Positions 7,962-13,868 of a DNA stretch of 14,329 nt are shown here, in pieces. Both the position numbers and the translations under genes were made by a program. The stretch comes from an uncultured Allomuricauda sp. (GTDB lineage: Bacteria; Bacteroidota; Bacteroidia; Flavobacteriales; Flavobacteriaceae). The notes beneath the pieces are model-generated. The model made no database searches, was not told where the DNA came from, and was given only the letters and a program-made list of their open reading frames with translations. Location of the stretch: positions 1-14,329 of the forward strand of contig CALDPL010000267.1 of assembly GCA_937911965.1 (NCBI GenBank). The letters run 5' to 3'. Numbering within the stretch: the stretch's first letter is position 1; each line of letters begins with the position of its first letter.

Positions 7962-9020
7962 ATGAAAATCGGTATCAAAGGAACGGGCAGCTATATCCCC
8001 GCCGTAATCACCAAGAACGAGGCCTTCCTGGGCCATGAGTTCCTGGGCACGGATGGGGGCAAGTTCGAACACGACAATGCAACGATCATTGAAAAGTTCA
8101 AGGCAATAACGGGAATTGAGGAAAGAAGATATGCGGAGGCCGGACTAAAGACTTCAGATCTCGGATATTTGGCCGCGGAAAAGGCCATAGAGGATGCCAA
8201 AATAGACAAGGAGGAACTGGATTATATCATCTTTGCCCAAAACTTTGGGGATATGACCCCGGGGAAGATTCAAGGGGATACCCTGCCAAGTCTGGCGACC
8301 CGGGTTAAACACTTGTTGCAGATCAAAAACCCGAAATGTGTGGCCTATGATCTGATATTTGGATGTCCGGGCTGGATCGAAGGGGTCATACAGGCCACGG
8401 CCTTCATCAAGAGTGGGATGGCCAAAAATTGTCTGGTCATCGGAGGGGAGACCCTTTCCCGGGTGATCGATCCCCACGACCGTGACAGCATGATCTTTTC
8501 CGATGGGGCCGGTGCGGCCGTAATAGGCCGGACCGAGGAATCGGATGGCATTTTGTCCCACTGCTCCCTTACCTTTGCCGGAGAGGAAGCCTATTACCTC
8601 TATTTTGACAGGACCAACAGTCCCGAGGGTTGCAAGGATACCCGATACATCAAGATGTTGGGGCGCAAAATCTATGAGTTCGCCTGCATCAATGTCCCCA
8701 AGGCAATGGCTTCCTGTCTGGAAGAAAGTGGAGTGGACATCGACCAGGTCAAAAAAATATTCATCCATCAGGCCAATGAAAAGATGGACGAGGCGATCGT
8801 ACAGCGTTTTTATCGCATCCATAACCGACAGATTCCGGAAAATGTCATGCCCATGAGCATCCATAAACTGGGCAACAGTTCCGTGGCTACCATTCCAACC
8901 CTCTATGATCTGGTCCTGCGAGGGGAACTACCGGGACATCAGCTGAGCAAAGGGGATGTATTGCTCTTTGCCAGTGTGGGGGCCGGTATGAACATCAACG
9001 CCTTTGTGTACCGGTACTGA
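7962..9020 (+). CDS. 3-oxoacyl-ACP synthase III (FabH/KASIII-like) family protein
   Basis: This 352-residue enzyme has the thiolase fold of the KASIII family, which condenses an acyl-CoA or acyl-ACP with malonyl-ACP. The catalytic triad is intact: Cys135 in FGCPGW, His269 in FIHQANEKMD, and Asn305 in HKLGNSSVATIP. The N-terminus MKIGIKGTGSYIP, the segment GIEERRYA, and the C-terminal LLFASVGAGMNINAFVYRY are standard for the family. It is longer than housekeeping FabH (about 317-330), and the His to Asn gap is 36 residues against 30 in E. coli FabH. Trp137 in CPGW replaces the usual CAGF. It stands apart from plsX, fabD or acpP, which argues for a specialised role in secondary lipid synthesis rather than bulk fatty-acid initiation. 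The following methyltransferase-like and glycosyltransferase genes lie on the same strand, 101 and ~700 bp downstream. The substrate is unknown. Confidence 0.9.
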   Translation: MKIGIKGTGSYIPAVITKNEAFLGHEFLGTDGGKFEHDNATIIEKFKAITGIEERRYAEAGLKTSDLGYLAAEKAIEDAKIDKEELDYIIFAQNFGDMTPGKIQGDTLPSLATRVKHLLQIKNPKCVAYDLIFGCPGWIEGVIQATAFIKSGMAKNCLVIGGETLSRVIDPHDRDSMIFSDGAGAAVIGRTEESDGILSHCSLTFAGEEAYYLYFDRTNSPEGCKDTRYIKMLGRKIYEFACINVPKAMASCLEESGVDIDQVKKIFIHQANEKMDEAIVQRFYRIHNRQIPENVMPMSIHKLGNSSVATIPTLYDLVLRGELPGHQLSKGDVLLFASVGAGMNINAFVYRY

Positions 9021-9046
9021 TAAGGTGCCCCGATCTCAGGTCCGGA

Positions 9047-9060
9047 CTCCCTTCGGGGAG
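9047..9060 (+). other. Short C(UUCG)G hairpin between the KASIII-like and methyltransferase-like genes
   Basis: CTCCC at 9047-9051 pairs with GGGAG at 9056-9060 around a TTCG loop, an exceptionally stable tetraloop in RNA. It is 27 bases after the KASIII-like stop. No T-run follows, so it is not a standard intrinsic terminator; it could be a weak terminator, an mRNA-stability element or a processing barrier. An outer GGTC/GACC pair (9039-9042 with 9070-9073) could extend it. Confidence 0.45.
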
Positions 9061-9081
9061 GGCATGGATGACCCCAAAAAC

Positions 9082-9124
9082 TAATTTGGGAATTCTGCTT
9101 TGTTTTTTGGAATTTTGGCCCATG
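9082..9124 (+). repeat. 43-bp leader repeat, copy 1, ending at the ATG of the methyltransferase-like gene
   Basis: This stretch aligns without gaps to 9687-9729 at 37 of 43 positions. Both copies start TAATTTGGGA, share TTTTTGGAATTTTG, and end with the start codon of the next gene. Similarity stops at once on both sides: the upstream bases and the coding bases after ATG do not match. The equal distance to the two ATGs supports starts at 9122 and 9727. It is T/G rich and may carry promoter or translation-initiation signals; which one is unknown. Confidence 0.75.
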
Positions 9125-9661
9125 TACGAAAACAACTTTCCCAACAAGCGATACAGGCATACGCTGTCTTTTTTGCAGAAACACATCAGCCGTTCGGAAC
9201 CCATCCTGGACCTGGGGGTCGAAAACCCCTTTACCGAGATCATGAGGTCCAATGGATATCAAGTGGAAAACACCAAGGGAGAGGATCTGGATGTGGATTT
9301 TATGGGCGTGGCCCGATCCACGGCCCAAGTGGTGACCTCATTCGAGCTCTTCGAACACTTGGTGGCACCCTTCAATGTCCTAAAAGAAATCAAGGCCAAT
9401 AAATTGGTGGCCAGTATTCCCCTGCGGCTATGGTTCTCCCCTGCCTATCGGAGTGGGACAGATCCCTGGGACCGCCATTACCACGAATTTGAACCCTGGC
9501 AGTTCGATTGGCTTCTGGAAAAAGCCGGTTGGACCATCATGGATTCCGCCAAGTGGACCAATCCGGTCAAGAAAATAGGGGTCAGGCCGCTCTTGCGGCT
9601 GTTTGTCAACAGGTATTATATAGTTTACGCGGAACGAATGCCCCAAGACCGGTCCCATTGA
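9122..9661 (+). CDS. Small SAM-dependent methyltransferase-like protein with a degenerate motif I
   Basis: The 179-residue protein resembles class I SAM methyltransferases of the Methyltransf_11/23 type. Strand 1 and motif I appear as PILDLGVENPF (27-37), where the usual glycine-rich DxGxGxG has become DLGVENP. FELFEHLVAPFNVLKEI (74-90) matches the family's post-motif region (often FEHV...L.E), and HYHEFEPWQFDWLLEKAGW (119-137) matches the common H.HEF.....LL..AGF end. The open frame reaches to 9068, but the ATG at 9122 coincides with the end of the 43-bp leader shared with the next gene, and the 18 extra residues are hydrophobic nonsense from that leader. No signal peptide is seen. The neighbouring glycosyltransferase suggests a substrate in a surface polysaccharide or glycolipid. 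It may be inactive or bind SAM unusually. Confidence 0.72.
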   Translation: MYENNFPNKRYRHTLSFLQKHISRSEPILDLGVENPFTEIMRSNGYQVENTKGEDLDVDFMGVARSTAQVVTSFELFEHLVAPFNVLKEIKANKLVASIPLRLWFSPAYRSGTDPWDRHYHEFEPWQFDWLLEKAGWTIMDSAKWTNPVKKIGVRPLLRLFVNRYYIVYAERMPQDRSH

Positions 9662-9686
9662 GACCCAATATTGGCCTGGACTTAAG

Positions 9687-9729
9687 TAATTTGGGATTTG
9701 TGATTTGATTTTTGGAATTTTGACCTATG
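9687..9729 (+). repeat. 43-bp leader repeat, copy 2, ending at the ATG of the glycosyltransferase gene
   Basis: This is the second copy of the element at 9082-9124, with six substitutions and no gaps. It fills most of the 65-bp gap between the methyltransferase-like stop and the glycosyltransferase ATG at 9727. Internally it holds TTTG-containing units (GATTTG, GATTTTTGG), reminiscent of low-complexity T/G tracts found between flavobacterial genes. A regulatory role is inferred from position. Confidence 0.75.
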
Positions 9730-10581
9730 TGGATCAGTATTGTCATTCCCGCACACAACGAAGCAGCCTATATAAGGGAATGTCTGGATTCCATTGTGGC
9801 CCAGACCCTTCATCCCAATGAACTCATTGTGGTGGATGACAATTCCTCCGATACCACCCATGAAATTGCATTGGAATATGCCGGGCAACACCCCTGGATC
9901 AAGGTTTTTCAACGCCAATCCTCCAATGAGCACATCCCCGGAAAGAAAGTCGTGGACAGCTTTAATTTCGGCCTTGCCCATTGTTCCCCATACGATCTTA
10001 TTGGAAAATTCGATGCAGATATCGTACTCCCATCAAATTATTTTGAGACCGTGGTGAACCAGTTCCAGGCCAATTGGCTCCTGGGCATGTGCTCCGGCCT
10101 GCTGTACGTAAAAAAAGGGGACTCCTGGGAATACGAAAACATTGCGGACAAATCCCATATCCGGGGACCCATAAAACTCTACCACAGGGCATGTTTTGAT
10201 AAAATTGGGGGGTTAAGGCCGGGAACGGGTTGGGATACAGTGGATGTGCTGTTGGCCAAATACCACAATTTTGAGACTCTGACCCTCCCCCGGCTACAGG
10301 TGCGCCACCTCCGACCCACGGGCCACGGCTATAGCGCCAAAAACCACAGAAACAAGGGCATAGCCCTTTACCGGATGCGCTATGGGTTTTCCTTGGCCTG
10401 CCTGGCCTCATTTAAAATGGCCCGGCAGGCCAAGGACCCCATGCTGTTCCCTCGAACCCTTCTTGGATTCCTCGCCGCATTTTTTGGACAACGACCCTTC
10501 TATGTCACCATGGAAGAAGGTCGGTTCATCAGGGAATACCGGTGGAAGGGCATCCGTTCAAAACTCCGCTTTTCTATTTGA
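9727..10581 (+). CDS. Glycosyltransferase family 2 protein
   Basis: The 284-residue enzyme has a GT-A fold and should move a sugar from a nucleotide-sugar donor to an acceptor. The family's marks are the N-terminal ISIVIPAHNEAAYIRECLDS (3-22), the nucleotide-binding ELIVVDDNSSD (32-42), the metal-binding DxD as Asp96-Ala-Asp98 in KFDADIVLP, and GWDTVD (168-173), a likely counterpart of the ED acceptor-base motif. The C-terminal part (about 215-284) is basic with a moderately hydrophobic stretch (TLLGFLAAFFG), suggesting membrane association rather than several transmembrane helices. The start at ATG 9727 is supported by the shared 43-bp leader and by the canonical distance to SIVIP. The gene converges on the phosphatase gene with an 8-bp overlap. 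Donor and acceptor cannot be read from the sequence. Confidence 0.93.
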   Translation: MWISIVIPAHNEAAYIRECLDSIVAQTLHPNELIVVDDNSSDTTHEIALEYAGQHPWIKVFQRQSSNEHIPGKKVVDSFNFGLAHCSPYDLIGKFDADIVLPSNYFETVVNQFQANWLLGMCSGLLYVKKGDSWEYENIADKSHIRGPIKLYHRACFDKIGGLRPGTGWDTVDVLLAKYHNFETLTLPRLQVRHLRPTGHGYSAKNHRNKGIALYRMRYGFSLACLASFKMARQAKDPMLFPRTLLGFLAAFFGQRPFYVTMEEGRFIREYRWKGIRSKLRFSI

Positions 10582-12250
10582 ATTCCAAGGCTTCCCCTAT
10601 GGGTTCCCCAGTCGTACCGTTTGGAAAGGCGATTCCCAAAAGGGTCGCGATTGTCGGTGCAATATCCGGAATCTCGGTCCGATTGACCGTACTTCCCTTC
10701 TTGATTCCCTTGCCGTACATCAACAGCGGCACATGGGTGTCATAGCTCTGTGGGGAACCATGGGTCGAACCGGTCCTCCCTGAGGTGACATGGCCCGGCT
10801 CAAGTACGATCAGCACATCCCCGGACCGTTTTTGGTTGTAGGCGTTCTGCATCAAATGGGGAACTCCATGGGTATATTCGTTCGTCCACATTTGATGGGC
10901 CGTAAAGGTCCTGCCGATACCCGGATATTTCAAAAGTTCCCGGGCCATGTCCTCCTGGGCCTGCTCCAGGTCGATATCCAGATTGTTCAGGATGGTATAA
11001 TCGAGAAACAATTGGCCGTTTGAAAACTTCCGGACCACGTCCGTGGTACCGTATTTGTACTGAAGGTATTCCCCGAAATTTTCGTTTATGCCCTTCATGT
11101 CCAGGTAGCCTGCAGGAATTCGGGAGTCCTTCAAATACGCAGGGACGTCCAAAGCTGCATGGTCTGCGGTCAGGAACACCGTATATTCCCCTTCACCCAC
11201 CTTCTCATCAAGGGTGGTCAACAGTCTTGCCAGATCCAGATCCAGCCTGATATAGGTGTCCTGGACCTCTTTGGAGTTCACCCCGAAGAAATGTCCAACA
11301 TAGTCCGTGCTCGAAAAGCTTATGGCCAAGAAATCGGTAATGGTGTCGACTCCCAATCCTTCCGCTTCCAGGGCAGCCAGGGCAAAATCCAAGGTTAGGC
11401 TGTTCCCGAAGGGAGTGGTCGTCAAGATGCTGTATTGGCGATTCTCCTCCCAGAGTTGTGGAAGGTCATGGGGAAAAGCCGAGCTGGTCTCCCCTTTGAA
11501 CTTGCCTTCATAGGTGTTGGCATCCGTACCGCTTTCCAAATAAGTATTGATCGGCCTGAGGGTATTCCATGTTTTTTTATAGGAATCCACTATGCCGGAG
11601 TTGTTGAATTCCTCCACCCATTTGGGCAGGGCATCCATATAGTAGGAACTCGTGATCCATTTGCCCAGGGAACCCCCTTCGAACCAATAGGCCGCATTGG
11701 CGGTATGACCGGCCGGCAGTACGGCACCCCGGTCCTTTATGGCCACCCCAATGACCTTGCCCCGTTTTTGGGTATGCATCCTCAATTCATCGGTGATGGT
11801 CGTGGTCAACATGCGGTGGGGGGACATATGTCCCGCATCGGAATCGCTTCCTATGGTGAGGTAGGCATCATCCCCGGCGCAATAGACATCCTCTCCGGTT
11901 TCCTTGTCAAACCAATTATTGCCGATGATGCCATGGGTGGCCGGAGTGGTCCCCGTATACACGGAGGCATGGCCTGGACCCGTAATGGTGGGTGCGTAAT
12001 TGTAATGGTGGTTCTTTCCGATGAATCCTTCGCCAATCATTCTTTTGAAGCCACCATCCCCATAATGGTTCCAAAAACGGCTGATATAATCGTAGCGCAT
12101 TTGGTCCACTATGATGCCCACGACCAACTTGGGGGCCACGGCCAGGGGTTCGGGCCGCTCCATGGACGCTTCTTTATTTTTTCGTTGACCATAGGAGAAC
12201 CCCCCGATCAACAGGATCAACAATAAAACTAGGTAATTGGTCTTTTTCAT
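10574..12250 (-). CDS. pafA: Secreted PafA-type alkaline phosphatase
   Basis: This 558-residue phosphate-monoesterase belongs to the alkaline phosphatase superfamily and closely follows Elizabethkingia (Chryseobacterium) PafA. A signal peptide spans about 1-21 (lysine start, hydrophobic LVLLLILLIGGF, cleavage near SYG-Q) without a lipobox cysteine, so it should be periplasmic. All expected active-site residues are visible: Asp49, nucleophile Thr90 (TITGPGH), Asn111 (GNNWFD), Lys172 and Arg174 (IKDRG), Asp316 and His320 (DYVGH), Asp363-His364 (TADHA) and His497 (GSTHGS). These are offset by +10 or +11 from PafA Asp38, Thr79, Asn100, Lys162, Arg164, Asp305, His309, Asp352, His353 and His486. 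The Lys/Arg pair marks the monoesterase-type PafA, not E. coli PhoA. PafA of the type species is not repressed by phosphate; whether that holds here is unknown. It converges with the glycosyltransferase gene and diverges from the Mla-like genes. Confidence 0.95.
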   Translation of the reverse strand: MKKTNYLVLLLILLIGGFSYGQRKNKEASMERPEPLAVAPKLVVGIIVDQMRYDYISRFWNHYGDGGFKRMIGEGFIGKNHHYNYAPTITGPGHASVYTGTTPATHGIIGNNWFDKETGEDVYCAGDDAYLTIGSDSDAGHMSPHRMLTTTITDELRMHTQKRGKVIGVAIKDRGAVLPAGHTANAAYWFEGGSLGKWITSSYYMDALPKWVEEFNNSGIVDSYKKTWNTLRPINTYLESGTDANTYEGKFKGETSSAFPHDLPQLWEENRQYSILTTTPFGNSLTLDFALAALEAEGLGVDTITDFLAISFSSTDYVGHFFGVNSKEVQDTYIRLDLDLARLLTTLDEKVGEGEYTVFLTADHAALDVPAYLKDSRIPAGYLDMKGINENFGEYLQYKYGTTDVVRKFSNGQLFLDYTILNNLDIDLEQAQEDMARELLKYPGIGRTFTAHQMWTNEYTHGVPHLMQNAYNQKRSGDVLIVLEPGHVTSGRTGSTHGSPQSYDTHVPLLMYGKGIKKGSTVNRTEIPDIAPTIATLLGIAFPNGTTGEPIGEALEFK

Positions 12251-12275
12251 TTGATTAATTTAGATTGAACAGTCA

Positions 12276-12309
12276 CAAAGCTATTGAATTCTATTTTTTA
12301 AAGTATCAA
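12276..12309 (-). promoter_or_regulatory. Candidate Bacteroidota promoter for the pafA-type gene
   Basis: Read on the minus strand, TAGCTTTG (12283 down to 12276) matches TAnnTTTG fully, and a TTG at 12309-12307 lies 23 bases upstream. Transcription would start near 12270, about 20 bases before the ATG at 12250. No Pho-box-like direct repeats are evident around it. The divergent Mla-like permease gene (ATG 12370) shares this 119-bp gap; for it I see only weak partial boxes. Confidence 0.5.
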
Positions 12310-12369
12310 TTCAAGGTTAAATGCCCCACAATATTCTTATTTTTACCCCTTCAAGCCCGCATCCACTAC

Positions 12370-13107
12370 ATGAAGCATATAGAAGCGATTGGAAAATACT
12401 TCATCATGGTCTGGGAAGTATTCAAAAAACCGACCAAATGGCCCATCATGAGATCCTTGATCCTTAAGGAGATCGATGAGTTGATCTACGGTTCCATGGG
12501 CATCATCATTTTTGTTTCGTTCTTCATCGGGGGGGTGGTCACCATACAGACTGCCCTGAACCTCACCAATCCCCTCTTGCCAAAAAGTCTTATCGCCTTT
12601 GCAACGAGACAATCCGTGATCTTGGAATTTGCACCAACCTTTACCTCCATCATCATGGCGGGTAAGGTGGGATCCTATATCACCTCGAGCATCGGCACCA
12701 TGAGGGTGACCGAACAGATCGATGCCTTGGAGGTCATGGGGGTCAATGCACTGAACTACCTGGTCTTCCCAAAGATCATAGCCACACTCTTGTTTCCCTT
12801 TGCCGTGGCAGTTTCCATTTTCGTCGGCATATTTGGGGGGTGGGTGGCAGCTGTTTTCGGAGGTTATGCCCCCACAGGGGAATTTATAAAGGGCCTTCAA
12901 TTGGACTTCAACGCTTTCCACGTCACCTATGCCCTGATCAAATCCGTGGTCTTTGCATTTATCATTGCCACGGTCCCCTCCTACCATGGGTTTTTTATGA
13001 AAGGGGGTGCCCTGGATGTGGGCAAGGCCAGTACCACCTCCTTTGTGTGGACCTCTGTGGTGATTATTGTCACAAACTATGTTCTAACCCAATTATTGCT
13101 AGGCTGA
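12370..13107 (+). CDS. MlaE-family ABC transporter permease
   Basis: This inner-membrane permease belongs to the phospholipid/lipid transport (Mla/YrbE) family, 245 residues, normal length. The signature of the family is clear: EFAPTFTSIIMAGKVGS (86-102) and GTMRVTEQIDALEVMGVN (109-126), which correspond to the conserved MlaE cytoplasmic coupling region. About five hydrophobic segments are seen (approx. 43-62, 85-98, 130-155, 157-166, 190-205 and 225-243). The open frame begins at 12265, but the ATG at 12370 (MKHIEAIGKYFIMVW) matches the usual amphipathic N-terminal helix, and the upstream codons are AT-rich leader. The next gene, its ATPase, starts inside this gene's stop codon. No MCE-domain (MlaD) gene follows, so the substrate-binding part must be encoded elsewhere. 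It probably helps maintain outer-membrane lipid asymmetry (inference from family). Confidence 0.93.
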   Translation: MKHIEAIGKYFIMVWEVFKKPTKWPIMRSLILKEIDELIYGSMGIIIFVSFFIGGVVTIQTALNLTNPLLPKSLIAFATRQSVILEFAPTFTSIIMAGKVGSYITSSIGTMRVTEQIDALEVMGVNALNYLVFPKIIATLLFPFAVAVSIFVGIFGGWVAAVFGGYAPTGEFIKGLQLDFNAFHVTYALIKSVVFAFIIATVPSYHGFFMKGGALDVGKASTTSFVWTSVVIIVTNYVLTQLLLG

Positions 13108-13859
13108 TGATAGAAGTGACCGACTTACATAAATCGTTCGGGGAACATCATGTCCTCAAAGGGGTGTCGACCACATTTGAACAGGGAAAGACCAATTTGA
13201 TCATAGGCCAGAGTGGATCGGGAAAGACCGTGTTCATGAAATGCCTGTTGGGCCTGATCGAACCCGATGAGGGACAAATATGTTACAATGGCATCTATTA
13301 TTCGGACCTGTCCACAAAACAGCGGCGTGATTTGAGGCAGGAGATGGGCATGGTGTTCCAGGGCAGCGCCCTTTTTGATTCCATGACCGTGGAAGGCAAC
13401 GTGATGTTTCCCTTGGATATGTTCACCAAACAGTCAAAATCGGAAATGCAGGATCGGGTGGACTTTGTGCTCAATCGGGTCAACCTGATCGATGCCCATG
13501 ACAAGTTCCCTTCTGAAATTTCCGGTGGAATGCAAAAACGGGTGGCCATCGCACGTGCCATTGTCATGAATCCGAAATACCTGTTCTGTGATGAGCCCAA
13601 TTCGGGCCTGGATCCGCAAACCGCCATTCTGATCGACGAACTGATTCAGGAACTTACCGAAGAATATAAGTCGACCACAGTAGTAGTTACCCACGATATG
13701 AGTTCCGTAATGGGGATCGGTGATTATATCCTGTTTCTTTATAAGGGACTCAAGAAATGGGAAGGTTCAAACAAAGAAATAGCCCATACGGACATCCAGG
13801 AACTCAATGATTTTGTGTTCGCTAGTCCGTTTATGAAAGTGGCAAAGAAAAGTTTTTAA
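13107..13859 (+). CDS. MlaF-type ABC transporter ATP-binding protein
   Basis: The cytoplasmic ATPase, 250 residues, energises the MlaE-type permease encoded just before. All nucleotide-binding motifs are present: Walker A GQSGSGKT (34-41), Q-loop Gln85 in MVFQGSALFDS, signature SGGMQKR (139-145, in the SGGM form usual for MlaF), Walker B YLFCDEP (Asp162, Glu163), D-loop SGLDP (166-170) and H-loop His196 in VVTHDM. The start ATG at 13107 overlaps the permease stop as TGATG, a strong sign of translational coupling and of equal expression. The frame is open further upstream (to 12840), but those codons are the permease gene in another frame. The C-terminal tail (ELNDFVFASPFMKVAKK) resembles the short MlaF-like extension. 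Confidence 0.95.
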   Translation: MIEVTDLHKSFGEHHVLKGVSTTFEQGKTNLIIGQSGSGKTVFMKCLLGLIEPDEGQICYNGIYYSDLSTKQRRDLRQEMGMVFQGSALFDSMTVEGNVMFPLDMFTKQSKSEMQDRVDFVLNRVNLIDAHDKFPSEISGGMQKRVAIARAIVMNPKYLFCDEPNSGLDPQTAILIDELIQELTEEYKSTTVVVTHDMSSVMGIGDYILFLYKGLKKWEGSNKEIAHTDIQELNDFVFASPFMKVAKKSF

Positions 13860-13868
13860 TAAAGGTTT

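Noticed and set aside
11435..12226. 263-residue open frame on the plus strand opposite the phosphatase gene
   Set aside because: The opposite strand encodes a complete PafA active site; the antisense frame has no family resemblance and is rich in Gly/Ile/His patterns typical of shadow frames.
12840..13106. N-terminal extension of the MlaF-type ATPase by 89 codons
   Set aside because: These codons are the permease gene in another frame; the ATPase begins canonically at MIEVTDLHKSFG with the coupled TGATG start.
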